From: an uncultured Microbacterium sp. | GTDB lineage: Bacteria > Actinomycetota > Actinomycetes > Actinomycetales > Microbacteriaceae | Assembly (NCBI GenBank): GCA_913774845.1 | Contig: CAJYJO010000013.1 | Span: 186,001-250,000 of the forward strand | Length of the DNA stretch: 64,000 nt | Direction: 5' to 3' | The notes under the pieces: model-generated | What the model was told of the DNA's origin: nothing | Databases searched by the model: none | The model's input: only the letters and a program-made list of their open reading frames with translations | Program-made: the position numbers and the translations under genes | Part shown: in pieces, positions 52,123 to 62,909 of the stretch | Numbering within the stretch: position 1 is the stretch's first letter | How the letters are laid out: every line of letters begins with the position of its first letter

Positions 52123-52146
52123 GGACGCGGGGCGTGCGTCGCGTCC
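52123..52146. terminator. Weak hairpin between convergent genes
   Basis: GGACGCG (52123-52129) pairs with CGCGTCC (52140-52146) right after the FUSC stop codon; the methyltransferase gene ends at 52193 from the other side. Only 7 bp, so low confidence. Confidence 0.35.
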
Positions 52147-52192
52147 GAGCCGGCCCGATCTCCGGCCCGGCGGGCGGGTTCCCCGTTCTCGT

Positions 52193-52981
52193 CTAGGCCG
52201 GCGCGACCGCGTCCCAGGCCACGCCGACCTCCCCGAGTCGCCAGCGCTCGCGCCGGACGAGCGGCCACCCGGCGTCATCCAGGGCCTGCATCGCCGTACG
52301 CCAGCGGTGCACCGCACCGAAGGGCGCGAGGGCCGCCGCCCGCGTCCATTCCCGGTCCAGGGATGCCAGGAACGCGTGCACCCGCTCGCCCTCGACGTTG
52401 CGATGGATCAGGGCCTTCGGCAGACGCTCGGCGGCGATCGCGGGGGAGTCGAGCTCGGCCAGTCGGAGCGAGACGGTCAGGCTGAGCGCGACGGCATCCG
52501 CCCCCACCTCCACCCAGGTGGCGACCCGTCCGATCTCGTCGCAGGTGCCCTCGACCAGGATGCCGCCGGGCTGCAGGCGGTCGCACATCTGGGCCCACGC
52601 GCCGGCGACGTCCTCTTCGTCGTACTGTCGCAGCACGTTCATCGCGCGGATGACGGCGGGGCGTCGCCCACCGGGGACCGGTACCTCGAAGCCGCCGCGC
52701 GCGAAGGACACCCCCGCCACGCCCGCGGCCTGCTCGCCCGCCCGCGCGACGCGGTCGGGATCGATCTCGAGGCCGAGGACCTCGGCATCCGGTCTCTGCC
52801 GTCGCAGCCGAGACAGCAGCTCGAGGGGCGTGACCGCGCTCGCCCCGAAACCGAGGTCGACCACGAGGGGGTCGTCGGTGCGCCGGAGCACCGGATGCCG
52901 AGCGATCCAGCGGTCGATCCGGCGCAAACGGTTCACCCCGGTCGTGCCGCGCGTGGGGCGGCCGACGGGGGAGGAGCTCAC
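52193..52981 (-). CDS. Class I SAM-dependent methyltransferase
   Basis: A 262-residue Rossmann-fold methyltransferase. The SAM motif I is VVDLGFGASA near residues 41-50, with an acidic end of strand 2 in VLGLEIDPDRV. Target unknown; it is widely conserved next to gpm1 in relatives. Start at a GTG without a clear ribosome site; divergent from gpm1 with a 59-base gap. Confidence 0.82.
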   Translation of the reverse strand: MSSSPVGRPTRGTTGVNRLRRIDRWIARHPVLRRTDDPLVVDLGFGASAVTPLELLSRLRRQRPDAEVLGLEIDPDRVARAGEQAAGVAGVSFARGGFEVPVPGGRRPAVIRAMNVLRQYDEEDVAGAWAQMCDRLQPGGILVEGTCDEIGRVATWVEVGADAVALSLTVSLRLAELDSPAIAAERLPKALIHRNVEGERVHAFLASLDREWTRAAALAPFGAVHRWRTAMQALDDAGWPLVRRERWRLGEVGVAWDAVAPA

Positions 52982-53040
52982 CCCGACATGATGCCAGGTG
53001 CGGCTCGGGCGGGCGGTCGCCGCCTCGATAGCATGGAGTC

Positions 53041-53787
53041 ATGCCTCACACGCTGATCCTCCTCCGCCACGGGCAGAGCGAGTGGAACAAGACCAACCAG
53101 TTCACCGGCTGGGTCGACGTGCGACTCACCGACCAGGGCAAGGCGGAGGCGAAGCGCGGCGGCGAGCTGCTCGCCGAGTCCGGCGTGCTCCCCGATGTGC
53201 TGCACACCTCGGTGCTCAGCCGTGCGATCCAGACCGCGAACATCGCGCTCGACGCGGCCGACCGCCTGTGGATCCCCGTCAAGCGCTCGTGGCGCCTCAA
53301 CGAGCGCCACTACGGCGCCCTGCAGGGCAAGGACAAGGCGCAGACCCTCGAGGAGTTCGGCAACGAGCAGTTCATGCTGTGGCGCCGCTCGTTCGACGTT
53401 CCGCCGCCGCCGCTGCCCGCCGACGACGAGTTCAGCCAGGTCGGCGACCCGCGCTACGCGGGCATCGACGGCGAGGTGCCCGACACCGAGTCGCTCGCCA
53501 TCGTCATCGACCGCATGCTGCCGTACTGGCACAGCGACATCGTCCCCGACCTGCAGGCCGGCAAGACGGTGCTGGTCACCGCGCACGGCAACTCGCTGCG
53601 GGGCCTCGTGAAGCACCTCGAGGGCATCAGCGACGCCGACATCGCGGAGCTCAACATCCCCACCGGCATCCCGCTGGTGTACCGCCTCGACGACGAGCTC
53701 AAGCCGCTCGGTCCGGGCGAGTACCTCGATCCCGAGGCCGCCGCCGCCGGAGCCGCGGCCGTGGCCGCTCAGGGCAACAAGCACTGA
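53041..53787 (+). CDS. gpmA: 2,3-bisphosphoglycerate-dependent phosphoglycerate mutase
   Basis: A 248-residue glycolytic enzyme. The phospho-histidine motif LRHGQSEWN is at residues 8-16, with [13 protein letters not shown] near 84 and AHGNSLR near 182. TAGCAT lies exactly six bases before the ATG. The order gpm1-senX3-regX3 is conserved in actinobacteria, here with phoU inserted on the other strand. Confidence 0.96.
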   Translation: MPHTLILLRHGQSEWNKTNQFTGWVDVRLTDQGKAEAKRGGELLAESGVLPDVLHTSVLSRAIQTANIALDAADRLWIPVKRSWRLNERHYGALQGKDKAQTLEEFGNEQFMLWRRSFDVPPPPLPADDEFSQVGDPRYAGIDGEVPDTESLAIVIDRMLPYWHSDIVPDLQAGKTVLVTAHGNSLRGLVKHLEGISDADIAELNIPTGIPLVYRLDDELKPLGPGEYLDPEAAAAGAAAVAAQGNKH

Positions 53788-53799
53788 CACCGCGACGAG

Positions 53800-53835
53800 A
53801 AGAGGGGTGGTTGCCGATCGGCATCCACCCCTCTT
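53800..53835. terminator. Bidirectional terminator between gpmA and phoU
   Basis: AAGAGGGGTGG (53800-53810) pairs perfectly with CCACCCCTCTT (53825-53835); the inner TGCCGATCGGCA is itself self-complementary. It sits between two convergent stop codons. Confidence 0.85.
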
Positions 53836-53848
53836 CTGCGCGGTGCGG

Positions 53849-54532
53849 TCAGATGACCGGGCTGGGTTCGTGCGCGGCCTCGTCGTCGGCGCCGGCCCAG
53901 TCGCCGGTGGCGAGGTACATGACCTTCTTGGCCACCGAGACGGCGTGGTCGGCGAAGCGCTCGTGGTAGCGGCTGGCCAGGGTGGCGTCGACGGTCGCGG
54001 TGGCCTCGCCCTTCCAGGAGTCGCCGAGGACCTTCTCGAACACGCTGATGTGCAGCTCGTCGATGTCGTCGTCGGCGTCGCGGATCGACTCGGCGATGCG
54101 CAGGTCCTGCGTACGCAGCAGCTCGGCGAGGCGGCGGGCCACCTCGACGTCGAGTTCGCCCATGCGGGTGAACGTGGTCTTCAGCCCCTTGGGGATGGCG
54201 CGCTCGGGGAAGCGTGACCGGGCGAGCTGCGCGATGTGCTCGGCCATGTCGCCCATGCGCTCGAGCGAGGCGCTGACACGCAGGGCGGTGACGACGATGC
54301 GCAGGTCGCGTGCGACGGGCTGCTGGCGGGCGAGGATCTCGATCGCGAGCTCGTCGAGCTCGACGGCTTTCTCGTCGATGATGGCGTCGGCTTCGATGAC
54401 CTCTTCGGCCAGGGCGACGTCGCTCGTCCCGAAGGCGCGCGTCGCGCGGTCGATGGCGACGGTCACGAGGTCGGCGATCTCGACCAGTCGGCTCTGAACG
54501 TCCTCGAGGGACTGGTGGAATACTTCGCGCAT
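53849..54532 (-). CDS. phoU: Phosphate signalling protein PhoU
   Basis: A 227-residue protein of two PhoU three-helix repeats (about residues 8-95 and 110-210) with E/DxxxD metal-binding motifs such as SLERMGDMAEHIAQLA. It signals from the Pst transporter to the SenX3 kinase. GGAAGG lies eight bases before the ATG at 54532. It is far from pstSCAB but adjacent and divergent to senX3. Confidence 0.94.
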   Translation of the reverse strand: MREVFHQSLEDVQSRLVEIADLVTVAIDRATRAFGTSDVALAEEVIEADAIIDEKAVELDELAIEILARQQPVARDLRIVVTALRVSASLERMGDMAEHIAQLARSRFPERAIPKGLKTTFTRMGELDVEVARRLAELLRTQDLRIAESIRDADDDIDELHISVFEKVLGDSWKGEATATVDATLASRYHERFADHAVSVAKKVMYLATGDWAGADDEAAHEPSPVI

Positions 54533-54659
54533 GGCGGGTACCTTCCTCGTCGGCGGCACGGCACATAGGTGTCCCGCAACCCTCCGGGATTCTTCCCAGC
54601 GAAGGTTAACGAGTGGTGCTGTGACAGTGAATAGTAGCCGCTGCTGCCGCTCTCCCGGG

Positions 54660-54677
54660 GGTGAACGGCCGGTGACG
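54660..54677 (-). promoter_or_regulatory. PHO-box-like repeat over the senX3 -35 region
   Basis: On the minus strand GTTCACC and a CGTCACC unit lie 11 bp apart. The senX3 -10 TACGCT (54693-54698) is 17-18 bases downstream, so the repeat overlaps the -35 and would make senX3-regX3 autoregulated, as known for phoRP in Streptomyces. Confidence 0.6.
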
Positions 54678-54704
54678 CCCGAGGGGCGCCCCTACGCTGG
54701 AGGC

Positions 54705-55919
54705 ATGGAACAACCGCAGCTCGTGCTGCTCGCGCTCCTCGCAGGCATCCTGGTCGGAGCGGCGGTGGTCGGCCTCGTGGTCGCCGCCCTGCGCGCTCGC
54801 GACCGCTCTCTGGCTCAGACCTCCGCGGAGGTGCCGGAGGGTGTGGAGGCCATGCTCGGGGCGATGGACGACCCCGCCTTCGTGTGCGACACCTCCTCGA
54901 CGGTGCTGGCGCTCTCGCCGGCCGCCGAGGTGTTCGGCGTCCAGACCGGGGAAGTCATCGCCAGCGAGGAGCTCAAGCGCGTGGCCCGCGTGGCGCGCGA
55001 CACCGGGGCCGGCATCGCCGAGAACCTGCGCCTGCGCCGGGGAGCCGCTCCCGCCGAGCCGCGCCTCGTGGCCGTGCGCGCGACGCCCATCTCGGTCCGC
55101 CTGACGCTCCTCGTCCTGCGCGACATCACCGAGCATGAGCGGGTGGAGGAGATGCGGCGCGACTTCGTGGCGAACACCAGTCACGAGCTGAAGACGCCGG
55201 TAGGCGCGGTGAGCCTGCTCGCCGAGGCGATCGAGTCCGCCGCCGACGACCCCGCCCAGGTCCGCCACTTCTCCACCCGGCTGCAGGCCGAGGTGACGCG
55301 GTTGGCGGCCCTCGTCAATCGCATCCTGAGTCTGTCGCGTCTGCAGGCCTCCGACGAACTGCGCGACGTGCGCGACGTCTCGATCGACGAGGTGGTCGCG
55401 GCGGCCGTCGAAGGATACGCCGTCCAGGCCGACGCGGCGCAGGTCACCGTCGTCCGCGGCGGCACGAAGGGCTTGTGGGTGCGCGGGGAGCCCCAGATCC
55501 TCACCGAGGCCGTCGGCAACCTCGTGGCCAACGCCATCGCCTACTCGCCGGAGGGATCGAAGGTCGGCGTCGGGGTCAAGCTCGACGACACCGTGGTCGA
55601 GATCGCGGTGACCGACCGCGGCATCGGCATCCCCGAGGGCGACCAGCACCGTGTCTTCGAGCGCTTCTACCGCGCCGATCAAGCGCGTTCCCGGCGGACC
55701 GGCGGCACGGGCCTGGGACTGTCGATCGTCAAGCACGCCGTGCAGCGCCACGGCGGCGAGGTGCGGCTGTGGTCGCGTCCCGATCGCGGCTCGACCTTCA
55801 CCATCCGCCTGCCGATGTCGGAGGCTCCCGATCTCGAGAGCGTCCGCCCCAAACCCCGCCGCAAGGGCCGTAAGGGCTCTGCGACGACCCCCGTACCCGC
55901 GAAGGGAGACACCGCATGA
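54705..55919 (+). CDS. senX3: Sensor histidine kinase SenX3 (PhoR)
   Basis: A 404-residue kinase with one clear N-terminal helix (residues 5-30), a PAS-like region (45-135), the phospho-acceptor His 160 in TSHELKTP, and the ATPase domain with NLVANAIAYSP, DRGIGIP and GTGLGLSI. It senses phosphate status through PhoU/Pst and phosphorylates RegX3. TACGCT is exactly six bases before the ATG. Confidence 0.95.
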   Translation: MEQPQLVLLALLAGILVGAAVVGLVVAALRARDRSLAQTSAEVPEGVEAMLGAMDDPAFVCDTSSTVLALSPAAEVFGVQTGEVIASEELKRVARVARDTGAGIAENLRLRRGAAPAEPRLVAVRATPISVRLTLLVLRDITEHERVEEMRRDFVANTSHELKTPVGAVSLLAEAIESAADDPAQVRHFSTRLQAEVTRLAALVNRILSLSRLQASDELRDVRDVSIDEVVAAAVEGYAVQADAAQVTVVRGGTKGLWVRGEPQILTEAVGNLVANAIAYSPEGSKVGVGVKLDDTVVEIAVTDRGIGIPEGDQHRVFERFYRADQARSRRTGGTGLGLSIVKHAVQRHGGEVRLWSRPDRGSTFTIRLPMSEAPDLESVRPKPRRKGRKGSATTPVPAKGDTA

Positions 55920-56599
55920 CCCGCGTTCTGATCGTCGAGGACGAGCCCGATCTGGCCGACCCGCTGGCCTACCTGCTGCGCCGGGAGGGCTACGAGGTCG
56001 AGATCGCCGAAGACGGCGCCCTCGCCCTGACCGCCTTCCGCGAGCGCGGTGCGGACATCCTCCTGCTCGACCTCATGCTGCCCGGGATGCCCGGCACGGA
56101 GGTGTGCCGTCAGCTGCGTCTGACATCGCAGGTCCCGATCATCATGCTGACCGCCAAGGACTCCGAGGTCGACATCGTCGTGGGCCTCGAGCTCGGCGCC
56201 GACGACTACGTGACGAAGCCCTACTCGACGCGCGAGCTGCTCGCCCGGATGCGCGCGGTGCTGCGCCGGCGCACCCCGGAGGACGGCGATCTCGACGAGC
56301 GCATCCTCTCGGGCGGGCGGGTCGTCCTCGACATCGACCGTCACACGGTCGCCGTCGACGGAGCGGAGATCGGCATCCCCCTCAAGGAGTTCGAGCTGCT
56401 CGAGGTGCTGATGCGCAACGCCGGTCGCGTGCTGACGCGCGGCCAGCTCATCGACCGGGTGTGGGGGACCGACTACTTCGGCGACACCAAGACGCTGGAC
56501 GTCCACATCAAACGCATCCGCTCTCGCATCGAGCAGAACCCGAGCGAGCCGAGCATGCTGGTCACCGTGCGGGGACTCGGCTACCGCTTCGAGGCCTGA
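55916..56599 (+). CDS. regX3: Response regulator RegX3 (PhoP)
   Basis: A 227-residue OmpR-type regulator: receiver domain with acidic pocket VEDEPDLAD and phospho-acceptor Asp in LLLDLMLPG, and a winged-helix DNA-binding domain ending VRGLGYRFE. The expected target is the PHO box seen at pstS, senX3 and ppk. ATG overlaps the senX3 stop. Confidence 0.96.
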   Translation: MTRVLIVEDEPDLADPLAYLLRREGYEVEIAEDGALALTAFRERGADILLLDLMLPGMPGTEVCRQLRLTSQVPIIMLTAKDSEVDIVVGLELGADDYVTKPYSTRELLARMRAVLRRRTPEDGDLDERILSGGRVVLDIDRHTVAVDGAEIGIPLKEFELLEVLMRNAGRVLTRGQLIDRVWGTDYFGDTKTLDVHIKRIRSRIEQNPSEPSMLVTVRGLGYRFEA

Positions 56600-56610
56600 G
56601 GCCGCTGGGA

Positions 56611-56651
56611 ACGACGAAGGCGCCGACGATCATCGTCGGCGCCTTCGTCGT
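56611..56651. terminator. Long bidirectional terminator hairpin
   Basis: A perfect 20-bp stem (56611-56630 with 56632-56651) with a one-base centre (so the loop is formed by the inner pairs) separates the convergent regX3 and lpqE genes. Confidence 0.85.
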
Positions 56652-56658
56652 ATGCGCG

Positions 56659-57219
56659 TCAGCCCGCGGGCGTCGCGGTGGGGCTCGGGGTCGCGACGGG
56701 CGTCGGGGTCGAGGTGATCGTCACCGTCGCCTCGGGCGTGGGCGCGAGGGGAGCGAGGTACTCGAGGGCGCCGTCGAGGACGGGCACCTGCATGAGGGAG
56801 CCCTCGCCGTCGCCGGACTGGAAGTACACGGGGACGGTGCTGCCGGGAACGGCGTCGATGTCGGACAGGCGCAGCGGCTCGATGTCGTTGGCCAGGTCGC
56901 CGAGGCTGAGGGTGCGGTTGGCCGGCACGTTGACCGTCTCGCGGACGGCCGAGGAGCCCTCGCCGACCTCGATGTTCAGCGTCAGCTGCTCGGTGGTGTC
57001 GTTGACGATCGCGGCCACGAAGTTGCCGGTCGTGCCGTCGTCGTTGGCGACGATGAGGGCGTTGCGCACCGAGAGCGGGCCGGCCGAGGCGGGAACGTTC
57101 ACGCCGTCGGAGGCCGAGTAGTCGATGGTCGTCGCCTGGGGAGCGATGAGGTTGCACCCCGTCGTGCCCAACAGCACAGCGGCACCCAGGGCGACGGACG
57201 CGATCAGGCGCGTTTTCAC
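56659..57219 (-). CDS. lpqE: LpqE-like lipoprotein
   Basis: A 186-residue lipoprotein: lipobox TTGCN (Cys 22), then a beta-sandwich-like domain resembling copper-chaperone/LpqE proteins, and a Thr/Pro-rich tail. It is divergent from carD, the same arrangement as lpqE-carD in mycobacteria. GTG at 57219 chosen because GGAGG lies four bases upstream. Function unknown. Confidence 0.82.
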   Translation of the reverse strand: MKTRLIASVALGAAVLLGTTGCNLIAPQATTIDYSASDGVNVPASAGPLSVRNALIVANDDGTTGNFVAAIVNDTTEQLTLNIEVGEGSSAVRETVNVPANRTLSLGDLANDIEPLRLSDIDAVPGSTVPVYFQSGDGEGSLMQVPVLDGALEYLAPLAPTPEATVTITSTPTPVATPSPTATPAG

Positions 57220-57379
57220 GGATCCTCCAAGATCGACGGACGGCATTCCCTCCTCATCCTACGGGGTGCGTCACCGCCTTCTGGCGCGCCCTCGCGCGCG
57301 AGAGGGCGTCGGGAGAGGGCGGAACCTTAGCGCATGCGGGCCTGTGGTATCCTGGATGTTGCCGAAAGGACATAACTCC

Positions 57380-57862
57380 ATGCTTTTTGAGGTTGGCGAG
57401 ACCGTCGTTTACCCGCACCATGGCGCGGCCACGATCATCGAGGTCAAAGAACGCGTTATCAAGGGCGAGACGAAGAAGTACCTGAAGCTCAACGTCACCC
57501 AGGGAGACCTCGTCATCGAGGTCCCGGCTGACAACGTCGACCTCGTCGGCGTTCGCGACGTGATCGGCAAAGAGGGTCTCGACCGCGTGTTCGAGGTGCT
57601 GCGCGCACCGTTCACCGAGGAGCCGACCAACTGGTCGCGCCGCTACAAGGCGAATCTCGAGAAGCTCGCCTCGGGCGACGTGATCAAGGTCAGCGAGGTC
57701 GTCCGCGACCTGTGGCGCCGCGATCAGGACCGTGGCCTGTCCGCGGGCGAGAAGCGCATGCTGGCCAAGGCCCGTCAGATCCTGGTGTCGGAGCTCGCTC
57801 TGGCCGAGAAGACCGACGAAGACCGCGCGAGCGTCGTGCTCGACGAGGTCCTCGCGTCCTGA
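57380..57862 (+). CDS. carD: RNA polymerase-binding transcription factor CarD
   Basis: A 160-residue factor that stabilises open promoter complexes. The N-terminal RNAP-interaction domain starts [11 protein letters not shown]; the DNA-contact Trp is in [17 protein letters not shown] precedes the ATG by nine bases. TATCCT at 57348-57353, preceded by TGTGG, is a plausible extended -10. Confidence 0.96.
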   Translation: MLFEVGETVVYPHHGAATIIEVKERVIKGETKKYLKLNVTQGDLVIEVPADNVDLVGVRDVIGKEGLDRVFEVLRAPFTEEPTNWSRRYKANLEKLASGDVIKVSEVVRDLWRRDQDRGLSAGEKRMLAKARQILVSELALAEKTDEDRASVVLDEVLAS

Positions 57863-57908
57863 TCCCGCTCGGCGCGTCGCCGCTTCGGCGGCGCGCTAGC
57901 GTGAACGG

Positions 57909-59111
57909 GTGACTCTCACCCCCGTCCCGCGTCTCGCGGTCATCGTCGTCGCCGCCGGCTCCGGCACCCGCTTGAAGGGTGGCGCGCCGAAGGCGTTCGT
58001 CGGCATCGACGACCGGTCGATCCTGCACCACGCGTTGCGCGGGGTCTTCGCCGCGGCGAGCGCGCAGGTGGTCGTCGTCGTGCCCGAAGGGTACGAGGGC
58101 GAGGCGCTCACCGATGCGAGGGATGCCGCGGGCGACCGCGCCGATCTCGTCACCGTCGTGGTCGGCGGAGCGACCCGGCAGGAGTCCGTGGCCGCGGGCC
58201 TGGGTGCGCTCTGGGGCGACGTCGAGACCGTGCTGGTGCACGACGCGGCTCGAGCCCTGACCCCGCCCGCGGTGTTCGACCGGGTGGTCGCGGCCGTCGA
58301 CGCGGGAGCCGCTGCCGTCATCCCCGTCCTGCCCGTCGTCGACACGATCAAGCGCGTCGACGACCGAGGACGCGTGATCGCCCCCGTCGATCGCTCGGAG
58401 CTCGCGGCTGCCCAAACCCCGCAGGGCTTCCGCCGCGCCGTCCTGGAGTCCGCCCTCGCGTCCGCCGGTGCCGACCACACCGACGACGCGGCCGTCGTCG
58501 CCGCGGCCGGGCATTCCGTGGTCACGGTCGAGGGCGACGCCGTGGCGTTCAAGATCACGACCGGCCCCGACCTCGACCGCGCTCGCGCTCTTCTCGCGAC
58601 GGGCGCCACGGCATCCGTCGTCGCCCCGCCGACCCGCTCGGCACCGCGCGTGGGCATCGGCACCGACGTGCACGGCTTCGGGGGAGAGGGCACCCTGTGG
58701 CTCGCGGGCCTGGAATGGCCGGGCGAGCAGGCCCTGTCGGGCCACTCGGATGGAGACGCCGTCGCGCACGCGATCGTCGACGCGCTGCTGGCCGCGGCGG
58801 GTCTCGGCGACATCGGCACGCACTTCGGCACCGACCGCCCCGAGTTCGCGGGAGCGCACGCGGCCGCCTTCCTCGCGCACACCGTCGGGCTGCTGTCGGC
58901 GGCCGGGTGGCGCATCGGCAACGTGTCGGTGCAGGTGCAGGCGAACCGTCCGCGGTTCGCCTCGCGCCGCGTCGAAGCGGAGCAGGCCCTGTCCGCGGCC
59001 CTCGGCGGCGCCCCCGTCTCGGTGAGCGCGACCACCACCGACGGTCTCGGCTTCACCGGCCGCACCGAGGGCGTCGCCGCCTTCGCGACGGCTCTCGTGC
59101 TGCCGGCCTAG
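57909..59111 (+). CDS. ispDF: Bifunctional IspD/IspF (MEP pathway)
   Basis: A 400-residue fusion. The IspD cytidylyltransferase occupies residues 1-235 ([18 protein letters not shown]) and the IspF cyclase 245-400 (TDVHGF and [11 protein letters not shown] give the zinc ligands). It makes two non-consecutive steps of isoprenoid precursor synthesis. TAGCGT lies six bases before the GTG start. Its stop codon overlaps that of the convergent GNAT gene. Confidence 0.96.
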   Translation: MTLTPVPRLAVIVVAAGSGTRLKGGAPKAFVGIDDRSILHHALRGVFAAASAQVVVVVPEGYEGEALTDARDAAGDRADLVTVVVGGATRQESVAAGLGALWGDVETVLVHDAARALTPPAVFDRVVAAVDAGAAAVIPVLPVVDTIKRVDDRGRVIAPVDRSELAAAQTPQGFRRAVLESALASAGADHTDDAAVVAAAGHSVVTVEGDAVAFKITTGPDLDRARALLATGATASVVAPPTRSAPRVGIGTDVHGFGGEGTLWLAGLEWPGEQALSGHSDGDAVAHAIVDALLAAAGLGDIGTHFGTDRPEFAGAHAAAFLAHTVGLLSAAGWRIGNVSVQVQANRPRFASRRVEAEQALSAALGGAPVSVSATTTDGLGFTGRTEGVAAFATALVLPA

Positions 59112-59569
59112 AGCTCGCGCGTCATGAACGTCGACAGCGGATCGGGCGCGTAGGGCGCGAACGCCGGGCACTCCACGAACCCCTCGCTCGCGTACAGGCG
59201 TCGGGCCGGCACGAAGTCGTCGGTGCTGCCCGTCTCGAGCCACAGGCTCCGGATGCCGCGCTCCCGCGCATCGTCCATGATGTGCCGCAGCACGGCCCGG
59301 CCGATGCCCTGGCCGAGGAACTCCTGAACGACCCGCATCGACTTCAGCTCGGCCCGATCGGCGTCGAGGTCCTTGCAGGCGCCGATGCCGGCGAGCTCGT
59401 CGTCGACCCAGGCCGACCACACGGTGATGCCGTCGGCGGTGAGCTGATCGACGTCGAGGGCGTGCACGCTCTCAGCGGGCGTGTTCTCGAGCAGGCCCGC
59501 GAGGTGGGCGGCGACGAGGGCGCGGGTGGCGTCTGCGGAGAGGTCGTCGGGGCGGATCAGAAGAGGCAC
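59108..59569 (-). CDS. GNAT family N-acetyltransferase
   Basis: A 153-residue acetyltransferase. The acetyl-CoA loop is in [15 protein letters not shown] (about residues 79-93), followed by LWLETGS. Substrate unknown. TAGGGT is exactly six bases before the GTG (59576-59581 on the plus strand). The gene ends four bases inside ispDF from the opposite strand. Confidence 0.88.
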   Translation of the reverse strand: MPLLIRPDDLSADATRALVAAHLAGLLENTPAESVHALDVDQLTADGITVWSAWVDDELAGIGACKDLDADRAELKSMRVVQEFLGQGIGRAVLRHIMDDARERGIRSLWLETGSTDDFVPARRLYASEGFVECPAFAPYAPDPLSTFMTREL

Positions 59570-59637
59570 CCCCGCACCCTAACGACCCCATGTTTCACGC
59601 ACGGGTCGCGTCGAAGACCGGCCGGTAGGCTGGGGCG

Positions 59638-61030
<1,393 letters not shown>

Positions 61031-61038
<8 letters not shown>

Positions 61039-62026
61039 GCCTGGACGCCCGGGAGCACGCAACCCCGGCAAGAAGAAGGGCCCCCTCAAGGGCACCGGCG
61101 GACACTCCCGCAAGGCGCTCGAGGGTCGCGGCCCCACCCCGAAGGCGGAGGACCGCGCCTGGCACCCCGCCGGCAAGCGCAAGGCGGCCGAGGAGCGCTA
61201 CGCCGCGGCCGGAGGCAAGGGACGGCCGGGTGTCCGCGCCGTCGGCAACCCGAACCGCAAGAGCCCGAAGGCCGCCGACGACACCGAGACCGTCACCGGG
61301 CGCAACTCGGTGCTCGAGGCGCTGCGCGCGAAGATCCCCGCCACGGCGATGTACATCGCCCAGCGCGTCGAGATGGACGACCGCGTCAAAGAGATGCTGT
61401 CGATCGCGACCAACCGCGGCATCCCCGTGCTCGAGGTGACGCGCCCCGAGCTCGACCGCATGGCGGGCTTCGACGGCGTGCACCAGGGAGTGGCGCTCAA
61501 GGTGCCCCCGTACTCCTACGCGCACCCGCAGGACCTGCTCGAGAAGATCATCGACCGCGGCGAGGTTCCCCTCCTGGTCGCTCTCGACGGCGTCACCGAC
61601 CCGCGCAACCTCGGGGCGATCATCCGCTCCACCGGAGCGTTCGGCGGTCAGGGCCTGATCATCCCGCAGCGTCGCTCGGCGAGCGTCAACTCCGCCGCGT
61701 GGAAGACCAGCGCCGGAGCCGCCGCCCGCATCCCCGTCGCCCTGGCGGCCAATCTCACCGCCACGCTCAAGGAGTTCAAGAAGCAGGGCGTGTTCGTGCT
61801 CGGCCTCGATGGCGACGGCGACGTGTCGCTTCCCGCGCTCGAGCTCGCCGATCGTCCCGTCGTGATCGTGGTGGGCTCCGAGGGCAAGGGCCTGTCGCGC
61901 CTGGTTACCGAGACGTGCGATCAGGTCGTGTCGATCCCCATCTCCACCGCCACCGAGTCGCTCAACGCCGGCATCGCGGCATCCGTCGCCCTGTACCAGG
62001 TGTCGACGCTGCGCGGCGCCGTCTGA
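61031..62026 (+). CDS. rlmB: 23S rRNA (guanosine-2'-O)-methyltransferase RlmB
   Basis: A 331-residue SpoU-family (knotted) methyltransferase. The basic N-terminal 85 residues ([15 protein letters not shown]) precede a substrate-binding domain; the three SpoU motifs are [20 protein letters not shown] and [13 protein letters not shown]. It overlaps cysS by eight bases. Confidence 0.95.
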
Positions 62027-62045
62027 TCCACCGAGAGGAACACCC

Positions 62046-62687
62046 ATGCCCCGCATCGCCGTCATCGGAGGCACCGGTTACGCCGGCAGCCACATCGTGA
62101 CCGAGGCCGTCCGCCGCGGCCACACCGTCGTGTCGATCGCCCGCTCGGTGCCCACCGAGCGTGTCGAGGGCGCGACCTACCTCGAGGGAACCGTCCTCGA
62201 CGTCCCCGGTCTCGTCGCCCAGCTCGAGGGCGTCGACGTCGTGGTGTCGGCCGCCGCTCCCCGCGGCGACATGGAGGGCAAGCTCCGTCCCGCGATCGCC
62301 GAGCTCGTCACCGCTCTCCCGGAGAACGTCCGCGTGGGCGTCGTCGGCGGTGCGGGCGGTTCGCTCGCGGCCGAGGGCGGGCCGCGTCTGATCGACACCG
62401 ACGGTTTCGCCGAGGAGTACAAGCCCGAGGCGCGCGAGGCGATCGGCATCCTCGAAGACCTGCAGGCCGACGACACCGGCCGCGACTGGTTCTACGTGCA
62501 CCCGGCCGGCGGCTTCGGCTCGTGGGCTCCGGGCGAGCGCACCGGTTCGTACCGCGACGGCGGCGACGTGCTCGTGGTCGACGACAACGGCGACTCGTTC
62601 ATCGGCGGCGCCGACTTCGCGATCGCCGTCCTCGACGAGATCGAGAACCCCGCGCACACGCGCGAGCGCTTCACCGTGGGGTACTGA
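62046..62687 (+). CDS. NAD(P)-binding oxidoreductase of the NmrA/atypical SDR group
   Basis: A 213-residue Rossmann protein with IGGTGYAGSHI at residues 7-17. There is no YxxxK catalytic pair at the usual place, so it is an atypical short-chain dehydrogenase-like or NADP-sensor protein, close to YwnB/BVR-B-like proteins. GAGAGGAA lies upstream of the ATG. It may be co-transcribed with rlmB (19-base gap). Confidence 0.85.
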   Translation: MPRIAVIGGTGYAGSHIVTEAVRRGHTVVSIARSVPTERVEGATYLEGTVLDVPGLVAQLEGVDVVVSAAAPRGDMEGKLRPAIAELVTALPENVRVGVVGGAGGSLAAEGGPRLIDTDGFAEEYKPEAREAIGILEDLQADDTGRDWFYVHPAGGFGSWAPGERTGSYRDGGDVLVVDDNGDSFIGGADFAIAVLDEIENPAHTRERFTVGY

Positions 62688-62702
62688 CCTCCCGCGCATC
62701 GT

Positions 62703-62748
62703 CGAAGGCCGCGGCATCCGGACCGAACCCCGGATGCCGCGGCCTTCG
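62703..62748. terminator. Strong terminator hairpin
   Basis: A perfect 19-bp stem (62703-62721 with 62730-62748), loop of eight bases, 15 bases after the oxidoreductase stop codon. Confidence 0.9.
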
Positions 62749-62791
62749 TCGTTCCCGGGGCTCGGCGCCCGCGTCGGACAGCCCACGAGGA

Positions 62792-62847
62792 CACGTGACC
62801 CGCACGAGATCACACGAATGCTCGTGCGACCTCGGCGAGGTCACGTG
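62792..62847. repeat. Composite inverted repeat ending in GGTCACGTGACC
   Basis: CACGTGACC (62792-62800) and GGTCACGTG (62839-62847) form outer arms; CGCACGAG (62801-62808) and CTCGTGCG (62821-62828) form inner arms, with ten unpaired bases on the right. The right end is inside a perfect 12-bp palindrome (62839-62850). It lies between two convergent genes. It may be a structured 3' end or a protein site. Confidence 0.7.
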
Positions 62848-62909
62848 ACCGCGCGCGCGATCGCGCCGAGACCACCCGATCCGAGCGGCGGGCGGCCGGG
62901 GACGGTGCG

